DNA from: Rhodobacteraceae bacterium WFHF2C18
GTDB taxonomy: Bacteria; Pseudomonadota; Alphaproteobacteria; Rhodobacterales; Rhodobacteraceae
Direction: 5' to 3'
Assembly: GCA_002166865.1 (NCBI GenBank)
Contig: NHTQ01000002.1
Coordinates: 558,001 to 622,000 of the forward strand
DNA: 64,000 nt
Part shown: in pieces, positions 45,216 through 53,389 of the stretch
Layout of the letters: every line of letters begins with the position of its first letter
Position numbering within the stretch: the first letter of the stretch is position 1
Made by a program: the position numbers and the translations under genes
The notes under the pieces: model-generated
Told to the model about the DNA's origin: nothing
Databases searched by the model: none
What the model saw: the letters and a program-made list of their open reading frames with translations, nothing else

Positions 45216-45332
45216 CATGTCCGGATTTGCCTGATCGGCAAGGACCGGGACGGTGGCCCGCTTGGTGCGCGCCTGTCCGTCCCGATCCGTTTTAATCCGC
45301 TTTGCAAGCGATCTAGTGGCTGTGAATTGGCC

Positions 45333-45372
45333 GTGTCCAACTCTTGTCCTGTCGCAAAATTTGCGGTAAAAA
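45333..45372 (+). promoter_or_regulatory. GTGTCCA box and promoter-like sequence before the stem-loop array
   Basis: GTGTCCA at 45333-45339 and a degenerate TTGTCCT at 45344-45350 (11-base phase) resemble the boxes at 30181 and 41256, in the same orientation relative to the downstream genes. TTGTCC at 45344-45349, 17 bases, TAAAAA at 45367-45372 is a plausible -35/-10 pair. Transcription would run rightwards into the stem-loops. Confidence 0.4.
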
Positions 45373-45483
45373 CGACTGTAAATCAAAGGGATCGCTTGCT
45401 GGGCGCGGGATGCGAAGCAGGTGTTAAGAATTCCCTAATATTGCCCCGGTAAAATAGAAACCATAGGTCGTTTGTGAGCGATA

Positions 45484-45853
45484 CAAGATGTGCGCGGTGG
45501 CACCGCGCCATCTTGGGAAGGGGGCTCAAGAGCCGCCCCCGTTCCATCCCCCGCTCGTGTGGCGAGACCGTGAGGAGAGACGAATCGTCCTCCATTGGCA
45601 CGCCACAGCAGCATTTCGGTGCTGCACCACGACCAAAGAGCCTTCGTGCCCTTTGGAAACCAGAGCAGGAGATTTCACTCTCCTGCACCATCGACCGGAG
45701 CTTGGGAGACATGCCTCTCCCATCCGGACTGAACCCATGCACCAGGGCAATTTGCGCCCTGGACGGCAACCAAAAGGGAGACGTCGGCTCTCCTCTTGGA
45801 ACTCCATCGACCAACATTTCGGTGTTGGATCACGAGCAGGGAAACGGCCCTGC
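45484..45853 (+). ncRNA. Tandem stem-loop array, candidate structured RNA (or ssDNA element)
   Basis: Eleven consecutive stem-loops in 370 bases: 45484-45515 (14 bp), 45516-45545, 45572-45592 (inside a TGTGGCG/CGCCACA long-range pair), 45608-45625 (GCAGCA/TGCTGC), 45633-45656 (CCAAAG/CTTTGG), 45665-45686 (GCAGGAGA/TCTCCTGC), 45695-45727, 45742-45762 (CCAGGGC/GCCCTGG), 45770-45799, 45811-45828 (CCAACA/TGTTGG), 45836-45853 (GCAGGG/CCCTGC). Stems differ in sequence but loops are about six bases, and linkers are short: ACCACGA, ATCACGA, ACCATCGA. Two loops are TTTCGG with UUCG inside. Frames crossing it are not gene-like. It ends 37 bases before mobC. Confidence 0.6.
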
Positions 45854-45890
45854 AGCCGGATGACCGAGAGGCGAAACGCAGGAATACGCT

Positions 45891-46244
45891 ATGGCTGGCA
45901 GCGGAAGCAATAACAGAGAGCGCCAGATCATTCTCAAGGCGCGCTTTAGCGAGCAGGAAGCCATGCTCGTAAAGCAGCAAGCCGATGCTGCCGGTCTGTC
46001 TGTGTCTGCCCTGATCCGTTTCGCTCTTCTCAATCAGAAGCCCGCAAGAGCGGCGCGCACGCCGCCGCTTGATCGCGAGATGGCCGCGCGTTTGCTGGCA
46101 GCACTCGGCCCGATGGCCTGCGCCATGCGCGCCGCTGCCGAGGCCGGTGATCTCGATCAGCTTTCCGATACCGTCGAGGCCGCGCAGCGCGATCTTTCAG
46201 AGCTGCGTGTTGCGCTGTTCACCTCGCTCGGGAGGACGCCATGA
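45891..46244 (+). CDS. MobC-like relaxosome accessory protein
   Basis: 117 residues. The N-terminal RERQIILKARFSEQEAMLVKQQADAAGLSVSALIRFALL is a ribbon-helix-helix DNA-binding unit as in MobC proteins, followed by a helical C-terminus with ERD-like repeats. MobC binds oriT near the relaxase and helps strand opening. It ends overlapping the relaxase start by 4 bases (ATGA). The stem-loop array directly upstream may contain the origin of transfer. Confidence 0.85.
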   Translation: MAGSGSNNRERQIILKARFSEQEAMLVKQQADAAGLSVSALIRFALLNQKPARAARTPPLDREMAARLLAALGPMACAMRAAAEAGDLDQLSDTVEAAQRDLSELRVALFTSLGRTP

Positions 46245-47869
46245 TCCTCAAAGGCAGCGCCCGCGCAAACGGCACCGATCTCGCTACCCATCTCATGAAC
46301 GGCTACGACAATGAGCGCGCCGAACTCGGCGAAGTGCGCGGCACGATCGCGGATGATCTGCATGGCGCCTTTGCCGAGATCGAGCTGATTGCCACCGGCA
46401 CACGCGCGCAGAAGCCGCTCTTTTCCCTGTCCATCAATCCCCATGAGGCGCTGACGCGCGAGCAGTATTTCGAGGCGATTGACGCCATCGAAAAACGGCT
46501 GGGGTTTGACGGTCAGCCGCGCGCTGTCGTCTTCCATGAAAAAGACGGACGCGAACACGCTCATGTTGTCTGGTCGCGTATCGATGCTGCGCAGATGAAA
46601 GCGATCCCGGACTCGTTCTACAAGGCCAAGCTCTGCGATATGGCGGTCATCCTGGCCGAGAAATTCGGGCATGATCTGCCCGAAGGGCTCAAAGCCTGGA
46701 AAGAGAAAAACCGTCAGTTTGACGATAAGCTTGAGCCCACGCTTGGTGAAATGGCGAACGCCAAGAAAACCGGCATCAGCCCGGAGCAGCGGCGTGAAGA
46801 AATCACGGCTGCTTACGCACAAGCCGATAGTGCCGCCGCCTTCGTGAACGCGCTCGAAGAGAAAGGCTATGTGCTCGCCAAGGGCGATAGCCGCGCCTTT
46901 GTCATTGTCGATAAATTCGGCGATTTGCACAGCCTGTCGCGCTACGTCAAAGGCGTTCGTGCCAAGGACATCAAGGCACGGCTGGCCGGTCTTGATATGG
47001 ATGGGTTGCCGCGTGTTGCGCAGGCGCAGGAGCAAGCCAAAGCCCGGCTTGCAGCGCAGGAAGAGCGGCTGCGTGAGCAGCAGGACATGCAGCAGGATCG
47101 TCAGCATGATGATCATGGGCAGGAGCGCCTTGATCGTGATGATCATGGTGGTGATCGGCATGCTGATGACGAGCGGTTCAAGCGCAGCATCGATCAGAAG
47201 CGCACCGCCATGGAAGCGCGGCAGCGCGAGCGGCGGCTGGAATTTGTGCAGGCCGAGCAAGCAGTCCTGACCCGCCATCAGGATGAAAAACTTGCGCTCG
47301 ATGCTGCGCAGAAAGCCGAGAGCGGCGGGCTCTTGTTCCGCATGCGCGCGCGGGTCGCCGATCTGATTTCAGAGCGTCCGGCGCTGCGTTCCGTGCTGGG
47401 TCACATCACCGAAAAAGCCGGGCTTGATCCGCGTGACCGGCATCGCCTGGAACAGCAGGCGCTTGCCCGGCGGCATGCGCGGGAGCGGGTTGCTCTGGCC
47501 GGTCGTAAGCGGTCGATCGAGAAAATCGAAAAGCGCGAGCGCGCGTCGCTTGAGCGTGATCTCAAGCGGGAAATGCTGCAGCGGATGGTGCGGCAGGAGC
47601 AGCTACGTGCTGCAGCAAAAGCAGAAGGGCTCGATACCCGTGAAGCCGCCGACATCCTGCGCACCGACCCGCGTCTTCTTGAAGAACGCGCCTTCCAGGA
47701 CGAGTTCAATCACGAGGCGCTCGGTGATGATCACTACGACGATGATGATCATGGTGGTGATGATGACGATGGTCACAAGAAAAAGCGGAGCTGGAAACAG
47801 CGCGCGAAAGACAAAGGCCTCAAGCAGGGGCGCGGGCGCGGCGGTTTCGGCTATCGGCGCGGGGATTGA
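46241..47869 (+). CDS. MobA/MOBP-type relaxase
   Basis: 542 residues. The relaxase domain spans about 1-200, with the HUH-type metal site in REHAHVVWSRID (residues 104-115) and a candidate nucleophile at Tyr22 in NGYDNER. The C-terminal half is highly charged, coiled-coil-rich and ends in a low-complexity His/Asp segment (about 500-520) followed by Lys/Arg-rich tail that may bind DNA or the coupling protein. It nicks oriT and leads the strand out. The partner genes are mobC in front and the coupling protein 6 kb away on the opposite strand. Confidence 0.92.
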   Translation: MILKGSARANGTDLATHLMNGYDNERAELGEVRGTIADDLHGAFAEIELIATGTRAQKPLFSLSINPHEALTREQYFEAIDAIEKRLGFDGQPRAVVFHEKDGREHAHVVWSRIDAAQMKAIPDSFYKAKLCDMAVILAEKFGHDLPEGLKAWKEKNRQFDDKLEPTLGEMANAKKTGISPEQRREEITAAYAQADSAAAFVNALEEKGYVLAKGDSRAFVIVDKFGDLHSLSRYVKGVRAKDIKARLAGLDMDGLPRVAQAQEQAKARLAAQEERLREQQDMQQDRQHDDHGQERLDRDDHGGDRHADDERFKRSIDQKRTAMEARQRERRLEFVQAEQAVLTRHQDEKLALDAAQKAESGGLLFRMRARVADLISERPALRSVLGHITEKAGLDPRDRHRLEQQALARRHARERVALAGRKRSIEKIEKRERASLERDLKREMLQRMVRQEQLRAAAKAEGLDTREAADILRTDPRLLEERAFQDEFNHEALGDDHYDDDDHGGDDDDGHKKKRSWKQRAKDKGLKQGRGRGGFGYRRGD

Positions 47870-47950
47870 GTTCGCTGATCGATGAAAAGCGGTCACGAAA
47901 TATAGGCGCGGTCGAAAACCATTACAGGATTTCCACCCGCTTGGTGAGCC

Positions 47951-49237
47951 TTACGCGAACTTCTCGTTCATGATGTTGTAGATGCAGTTTTGCTGGACGG
48001 TCCAGTGACCATCATCGCCGGGCATCGCAACATTTCCTTCGTCGTTGTACCGCGCGAGCATGAGCATGAACTCGCCCTCAACCTCCTTGGTCAGGGTCTT
48101 TGCTCGCGCCCAAATGCGCACATCGCATCGCGCCACGGTCGCGTACCGGATTGATCTGATTTCGTAGTCAAGCAGTTCGACATACTCAGCCATTAGCCTC
48201 AGTTCACCCGCCATCTTGTTGGCGGGCTTGTTGAGCAGGTTGACAGCAAATTTTCCCATTTTGCCATAGTTCTTGGCTTTCCAGCCCGACAGGAATTCCG
48301 TTACCGCCATCTCCGGTCCGTCGGGTGCCAGAGGCTCCTCGAACGGTGCCGCCTTCTCATATGGTTCAAACGCGTCGATAACCCGTTTGTCAGCTCGGGT
48401 CTTGGCAAGGCTTCGGAGGTCATCGGCCAGCGTTCGGCTCTGCTTTTCTTCGTACTCTCGCCGCCGTTCGTCTTCAGATGACTTGTCGATCGCCCAATCC
48501 ACGAGCGCCATCATCAGTAGCCATGCCTTCGCGCAGACCTTCTTGTTTGCGTAGCCGAGCGATCGACCGTGAAGAATACCGTGCCGCAAAGGCATATCAA
48601 TCTCATCATCGCGGGACTTGCGAACGCCCTTGGTGATCAACTTGATCAGTGTAGGCAAGGACGTATCGTGCCCCGTGATCGAGTCAAAGCAACTGAGATC
48701 GGCGTCTTTCTCGAACGGGCTGACGGGCGCAACGTCAGATGCGAACCCGTCACAAGCGATCAGGATCAGGGGAACTGCTGCCATATAACGCTCTTCGAGA
48801 TAGAGCCTCAGGGCTTCTTCCAATTGGTCGTCCCGAAGCTCTGCTTCGTGGAAACGCCGCGCGCGCAGGATCGCGAAGAGTTTGATGTGGGCCTCGGTGA
48901 ACCACTCGACCAGAACGTCTTCAGCTTCATCGGGCTTTCCGTTGCCATGAAGCTCCAAGGCTTCTTTCATGACATCAACGGACATAGCACCGCCAACGGC
49001 GATCCACCCGCGCTCGCCGAATGCGGCGTTGAAACGGTCAGGCAGATCGAGAATGTCCGCCTGCTTCATCATATCGTCTACTTTGTCTTTGAACCCTGCG
49101 AGTTTATCGCTTTTGAACCCAAGACTCCCGAGAAGACCTGATGCACTACCGAGTGCCTGCAGCCCTGGCAGCAGCTTCTTCATCTCCTCCGTGCTTGGAT
49201 TGTCGGAGATTTTCTTTTTTGGTTCGTCGTCGTTCAT
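47951..49237 (-). CDS. Unknown protein co-transcribed with AbiE, HEPN-like motif
   Basis: 428 residues. Not recognised as a whole. The region RHGILHGRSLGYANKKVCAKAWLLMMALVDWA (about 222-253) has the R-x-x-x-x-H-type helical motif seen in HEPN-like and abortive-infection proteins. A leucine-rich N-terminal stretch and a C-terminal beta-rich domain (about 330-428) flank it. It lies 15 bases after abiEii on the same strand, so the three genes are one operon. Whether it is a third component of the toxin system is open. Confidence 0.6.
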   Translation of the reverse strand: MNDDEPKKKISDNPSTEEMKKLLPGLQALGSASGLLGSLGFKSDKLAGFKDKVDDMMKQADILDLPDRFNAAFGERGWIAVGGAMSVDVMKEALELHGNGKPDEAEDVLVEWFTEAHIKLFAILRARRFHEAELRDDQLEEALRLYLEERYMAAVPLILIACDGFASDVAPVSPFEKDADLSCFDSITGHDTSLPTLIKLITKGVRKSRDDEIDMPLRHGILHGRSLGYANKKVCAKAWLLMMALVDWAIDKSSEDERRREYEEKQSRTLADDLRSLAKTRADKRVIDAFEPYEKAAPFEEPLAPDGPEMAVTEFLSGWKAKNYGKMGKFAVNLLNKPANKMAGELRLMAEYVELLDYEIRSIRYATVARCDVRIWARAKTLTKEVEGEFMLMLARYNDEGNVAMPGDDGHWTVQQNCIYNIMNEKFA

Positions 49238-49252
49238 GGCTGTTTGTCTGCT

Positions 49253-50170
49253 TTACTTGAAAAGCTCTTCAAGCGCTTCTTTCTGGGCTTCGAATTTCGC
49301 CTGGTTTTCCGACTTCAACGTCTCGATGTTCTGCAGCTTCCAACGGACGGCTGGTAGGTCTGCTGCATGCGGCACGCCGATCAGCGAGAAGTCAGGTGTC
49401 CCGTCATATAGGCCGCGCAGGAATGCTTTGGCATCCTCATCAAGGCGTGCATTCAGATCGGTGATCAATCGCTTTCGTGTGTCGATAAGATCGGCAAGCG
49501 GTACGGCCGTTGTCGTCATGCCCTCGAATTCCTTGGCGTAGGGCTGGCCCAGATCGATCATGTTCGGGTTCAGCAATTCGTGCGCAGGGCGCTTGGCACT
49601 TGCGACATACACGAGGAACGTCCGGAACAGGGCATCGGTAAGGCCTTCGTTTTCGTAGAGCAGTTTCACATCGTAAAGATCGCGGGGATGCTGCCTGTCC
49701 GTGGCAGCGCACAGCTTGCCGCCGAAGAGGTCTTCGAACGAGACGACCTGGATTTCAGCGAAGCCGAATTCATCCTCGACCGCCTCTGTAACCCCCATCA
49801 CCTCGGGATCGTGTACAACGCCGCGCGTCACGGGTGACGTCTCGATCTTGATCGTGGCAGTGCCCATGCTGACCTGCACACGTGTCGGATTCTTTCCGCC
49901 GCCATCTATGCGGCGAACCTTCGCGTCAGTGATGCCTGTGTCGATGGCACCGGCGATACGTTCTAATGACTCGTTGATTTCAGTCAGGCTTTCGTCGCGG
50001 TCTTTGATCGGCAGGTAGGTCAGGTCGATATCGACCGACAGGCGCGGCAGATCACGGTAGAACAGGTTGATCGCGGTGCCGCCTTTGAGCGCGAATATAT
50101 CCTCTTTCGCGACATACGGGAGTGTGCGCACGAGCAGCGCGACCTGGGCTTCATAAATGTCACGTGCCAT
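49253..50170 (-). CDS. abiEii: AbiEii/AbiGii-family nucleotidyltransferase toxin
   Basis: 305 residues. The nucleotidyltransferase motif is LKGGTAINLFYRDLPRLSVDIDLTY (residues 28-52) with the G-G and D-x-D residues. AbiEii toxins transfer nucleotides to tRNA and stop growth during phage infection. It overlaps the antitoxin gene upstream by 11 bases, the usual AbiE arrangement. Confidence 0.93.
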   Translation of the reverse strand: MARDIYEAQVALLVRTLPYVAKEDIFALKGGTAINLFYRDLPRLSVDIDLTYLPIKDRDESLTEINESLERIAGAIDTGITDAKVRRIDGGGKNPTRVQVSMGTATIKIETSPVTRGVVHDPEVMGVTEAVEDEFGFAEIQVVSFEDLFGGKLCAATDRQHPRDLYDVKLLYENEGLTDALFRTFLVYVASAKRPAHELLNPNMIDLGQPYAKEFEGMTTTAVPLADLIDTRKRLITDLNARLDEDAKAFLRGLYDGTPDFSLIGVPHAADLPAVRWKLQNIETLKSENQAKFEAQKEALEELFK

Positions 50171-50990
50171 CGCTTGCCTCCATGCTCACGAATTCTTCCG
50201 GCACCATGATCCGGTAGCGCGGGTGTATCTTGCCACCCTTGACCAGAGCGCGGTCGCCGCTGCCAAGGTTGAATTCTTCGGGATCGAGACGCTTGCGCCA
50301 AGCGTGGCCGTGGCGGTCGGCGAAGACGAAGAACAGGCGCTTTACCTTGATCTTCTTGCAGCTGTGAAGCAGCGCTGAGAGCGTACGCGGGCGCAGCGTC
50401 GTCAGGCTTTCGTACACCATATCGAGATTGTGGAAGCTCTCATGGTCAGGCAGTTCGTCCATCGCTTCCATGACCGCCCGTTCAGGGGCTGACATCTTGA
50501 GCTTCCAGTCCCACGGGAGAGTGGTGCTGGCGTCGGTTTCGTCCTTAGTCAGGCCGAGGGACGGATCGGCGAACAGCGATGTGCTGCGGGTTTCTATTGG
50601 TGCGTTCAGTGGCAGTTTGGCGAGCCAGTTCGGTATGGCATCGCCATAGACCCAGACAGGGGCATTGCTGCCAAGGCGCAAATAGTGGTCGTAGCCTTGC
50701 TGGCCGAGGGCGGTCGTGCCGCCGACATGGACATCGTAGTCCATGATGTGTTGCAGCGAGAGCAGGCAGGTTTTCCAGTCGAGCGTGTTGGCTTTCGAGG
50801 CGTTCGGTGCGGGGCGCCGGAAGACGCCGCGATGGACGCGCTCTAGCCAGCCGCGTTTGACGTAGTAGTAGGACGAGCGACGGCCTATCCCGTGGCGCTC
50901 CAACCATGCGGAGTCCACAAGGAAGCCTGCGGGGACAGACTCAAGTAAGCTCTTTATTTTTTCGTGTTCTTGTCCACTCATGATGGACAT
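50160..50990 (-). CDS. abiEi: AbiEi-type antitoxin
   Basis: 276 residues. The N-terminal winged helix is FLVDSAWLERHGIGRRSSYYYVKRGWLERVHRGVFRRP (about 19-56), as in AbiEi repressors; the C-terminal part is a typical AbiEi domain with the HYDHYLRLG-like region. AbiEi represses its own operon by binding inverted repeats in the promoter. The 230-base spacer upstream holds repeated AGTC-type half sites around 51040-51065. Confidence 0.9.
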   Translation of the reverse strand: MSIMSGQEHEKIKSLLESVPAGFLVDSAWLERHGIGRRSSYYYVKRGWLERVHRGVFRRPAPNASKANTLDWKTCLLSLQHIMDYDVHVGGTTALGQQGYDHYLRLGSNAPVWVYGDAIPNWLAKLPLNAPIETRSTSLFADPSLGLTKDETDASTTLPWDWKLKMSAPERAVMEAMDELPDHESFHNLDMVYESLTTLRPRTLSALLHSCKKIKVKRLFFVFADRHGHAWRKRLDPEEFNLGSGDRALVKGGKIHPRYRIMVPEEFVSMEASDGT

Positions 50991-51220
50991 ATTAGCAAAA
51001 ATTCAAAGATATTGCTAGTGATCTCTTTAGGAAAATGGGTTTTTGTCGACTTTTGGTGGACTAAATGATGGTTTTTTAAAGAGACTTCAGGTCAGAGGCT
51101 CCGAAACTCTCCAGCAAAGCAGGGCGGGCGAAGGTGCCCTGTTCTTCTGCGCCGCCGCACCCCCCATCAGCAAGTGAGGGGTGACGGACGGCTCCGGCGA
51201 AGCAGGGCGATAGGTGCGCT
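50991..51220. promoter_or_regulatory. Promoter and probable operator region of the abiE operon
   Basis: AT-rich spacer without a gene. AGTC-bearing half sites repeat at about 51043-51064 (AAAGTCGAC and TTAGTCCACC read on the minus strand). The part 51100-51210 is a GC-rich segment that includes the CCTGTTCTTCTGCGCCGCC region; no second gene is seen. Confidence 0.4.
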
Positions 51221-53050
51221 CTAGCTTGCGGCGTTTGGCAGGTTCCAGATTTTCTTGGCGTTCTCGAACAAGTCGTCAGATCGTTCTTTGATCTTTGCCT
51301 CGTTCCAGCTGTCATGTTCGCAAAGGCGCTTGTTCAGATAGAGAACGCTGTGATCTTCCAGTGCTTCGCGTTTTCCGCCGTCAGGGTCTCCTTCAACCAC
51401 CCATGCCTTGTTCGACTGCACGGGGTTCAGCTTTTCGTTCAGCAGAGACAGATTGCCGATGGTGTGGATCAGCTCATTGCGGTGAAGCATTTCCTCCGCT
51501 TCTGACGCTTCGCCCGGTAGCGGCCAGTTGGCTTGCCATGTCTGGGGCATCACATGCTCAACTGTCAGATTCTTCGGGACATCCTTGGTTTCTGCGAAAT
51601 CACCGCGCAGCGCCGCCTCCATCGCTTCAAGGATCAAGCGCAGACGCGGGCGCGTCAGGTTTTCGTAGAGCGGGTTATTCACCCAGGCCTTTTTGAACTC
51701 CTCATCGCTCGGCCAGCGGTCAAACTCGGCCGTCCGGCTCAGCAAGCTGTCCCGGATTTTCTGCGGTATCTGATCCGGCGCGCCGTCAACTTCTGCAATG
51801 AGATCGACAAACAGGCGGTTGTAGCCGCGCGTGCTCAGACGGCAGACCATCCGGCGGATAAGGAAGGATTCCATGTCCGATAGCACCTCGGCCAGCAGAT
51901 CAACGCGCGCGCCCAGCACATCGAACAGCTTGAGCAGGAACGGATAGGCCGTGCCGATATCCATGACCTTCAGGCGATCAAGGAAGGTCTGGATGCGCGG
52001 GTTTTCATGCCCTTCGACGATCTCGCGATAAATTACACCGTATCTCCTGATCGTCTTGATCCGGTCTTCCGGTGATCCGGCATGCGCCCCGAGCGAAAAG
52101 TCGCGATAGGCGGCGTAGAGATGCGCGGCTGATACATCGTCACCTGTCAGCAGCGTAAGGGCATGCTGAAGGAATATCTCGATCCGCGCGCGCCGCGCAT
52201 GACCACGTCCGATCTCGGCACGCCAGAACGGCGCGTCCTTATCAAAGGCTTGCCAGTATTTCTGGTACGCCTTCTCCGCATCGCCGCCATTGTCCTGGAT
52301 TTCGCTGAGCAGTGAGTTCTTGACGAGATCAGCTGATAGAAGCGGTGTCCCGCGCGCGTTCAGCGTCTCGAATATCAGCTGCGCATCATCTTTTTCATCA
52401 AGATCGATGACAACCAGCCGCACATTATCGCGCACGGCGCTGTAGAGCGCCGGAATCTTCTTGTCCTTTTCCGCGCCGTCATTCTCGGCAAGCCATTCAG
52501 AAATCGCATCATGAAAGAAAAGATAGCCGTCCGGAATATTGCGCCCCACGGACTTCGCATCCGAGCGCACGCCATAGGCCTTGAGAAGGGCGGCGCGGTC
52601 AGCGCTTTCCATGACCATCTGGTAATCGTCCCGATCCGCATTCGTCGGCCAAATCTTGAAGCCTTCATAGTCTTCGGTGCTCAGCGGATGCTGGTTGCGG
52701 ATGAGCTTGCCGATTGCCTGATGATACCGGCTGTCCTCTTCAAGCTTCACCACATCCTCGAAAGCACGCAGCAAGAGCTGCAGCGTCGTCAGCCTTTGCT
52801 GCCCATCGATCAGAAGCCGGGTTTCGATCTGCCCTGGCGGCACCGATGGCCGGTCTTGTACCGACGCGCCCAGGAAGTGAGAGCGCGGCTGCTTGCCGCC
52901 TAGCAGGTCTTCAGAGAGACGGCGCAAATCCTCCCAAAGAGGTTGCCACTGTTCATCCTCCTTCCACACATAGGGCCGCTGATACAGCGGGACACGATAC
53001 AGCACGTCCTTCTCGAAAAGATGTTGGATTGCCAATGTCCCGACCTGCAT
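51221..53050 (-). CDS. DUF262/DUF1524 restriction-like protein (GmrSD type)
   Basis: 609 residues. The N-terminal DUF262 domain carries YQRPYVWKEDE and LLIDGQQRLTTLQLL (about residues 79-93), the nucleotide-binding ParB-like DGQQR motif. The C-terminal DUF1524 has NLTVEHVMPQTWQANWPL (about 495-512) and HNELIHTIGNLSLLNEKLN with the HNH-type metal-nucleophile pattern. Single-chain GmrSD proteins are type IV enzymes that cut modified phage DNA. It lies divergent from the methyltransferase operon, separated by 150 bases that hold an operator palindrome. Confidence 0.9.
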   Translation of the reverse strand: MQVGTLAIQHLFEKDVLYRVPLYQRPYVWKEDEQWQPLWEDLRRLSEDLLGGKQPRSHFLGASVQDRPSVPPGQIETRLLIDGQQRLTTLQLLLRAFEDVVKLEEDSRYHQAIGKLIRNQHPLSTEDYEGFKIWPTNADRDDYQMVMESADRAALLKAYGVRSDAKSVGRNIPDGYLFFHDAISEWLAENDGAEKDKKIPALYSAVRDNVRLVVIDLDEKDDAQLIFETLNARGTPLLSADLVKNSLLSEIQDNGGDAEKAYQKYWQAFDKDAPFWRAEIGRGHARRARIEIFLQHALTLLTGDDVSAAHLYAAYRDFSLGAHAGSPEDRIKTIRRYGVIYREIVEGHENPRIQTFLDRLKVMDIGTAYPFLLKLFDVLGARVDLLAEVLSDMESFLIRRMVCRLSTRGYNRLFVDLIAEVDGAPDQIPQKIRDSLLSRTAEFDRWPSDEEFKKAWVNNPLYENLTRPRLRLILEAMEAALRGDFAETKDVPKNLTVEHVMPQTWQANWPLPGEASEAEEMLHRNELIHTIGNLSLLNEKLNPVQSNKAWVVEGDPDGGKREALEDHSVLYLNKRLCEHDSWNEAKIKERSDDLFENAKKIWNLPNAAS

Positions 53051-53157
53051 CGCCCGCGCTCCCGTCTTCGTTAATCACTTGAACTCTATGGCAGATAATT
53101 CGATCGTAAAACCCGAGTGTATTCCCCGGCACCTTCACCCGCCTAGGAAGAATATGC

Positions 53158-53171
53158 TACACAAATGTGTA
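53158..53171. promoter_or_regulatory. Palindrome TACACAAATGTGTA, candidate operator
   Basis: A 14-base palindrome (TACACA-AA-TGTGTA) in the divergent region between the DUF262 gene and the ribbon-helix-helix gene; further TACAC/GTGTA half sites lie at 53117-53121 and 53181-53185. It is 24 bases upstream of the ribbon-helix-helix start and a likely autoregulatory site. Confidence 0.5.
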
Positions 53172-53194
53172 TCCATTGGCTACACTTCAGGCCG

Positions 53195-53389
53195 ATGAAG
53201 GATGTCGGGTTCCGCATACGCATTGATAGAGACCTGCGGGAGCAGTTTCTCAAAGCGTGTCAGGCGGAAGACAAGCCTGCCGCGCAGGTACTTCGGGAAT
53301 TCATGCGTGCCTATGTGGCAGACCGTGGCGCTGATCCGGCAATCATGCAAGGCGGCGCACAAGAAAAAGACAACGGGGTAGAACCTTGA
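53195..53389 (+). CDS. Ribbon-helix-helix regulator heading the defence operon
   Basis: 64 residues from MKDVGFRIRIDRDLREQF (the longer frame begins upstream of any ribosome binding site). The pattern GFRIRIDRDLREQFLKACQAEDKPAAQVLREFMRAYV is an Arc-type ribbon-helix-helix. It overlaps the methyltransferase start by 4 bases. As the first gene it probably represses the operon through the palindrome upstream, keeping restriction in step with methylation. Confidence 0.8.
   Translation: MKDVGFRIRIDRDLREQFLKACQAEDKPAAQVLREFMRAYVADRGADPAIMQGGAQEKDNGVEP

Noticed and set aside
45484..45515. First stem-loop of the array as a simple terminator
   Set aside because: No T tract follows the 14-bp stem, and the transcript before it already has the terminator at 45184-45215.
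45484..45853. CRISPR array
   Set aside because: The units are inverted repeats with different stem sequences, not identical direct repeats with spacers, and no cas gene is nearby.
45488..45913. Open frames of 93-144 residues across the stem-loop array on both strands
   Set aside because: The repeated inverted repeats and shifting composition look non-coding; none resembles a protein family, and the frames overlap each other and run into mobC.
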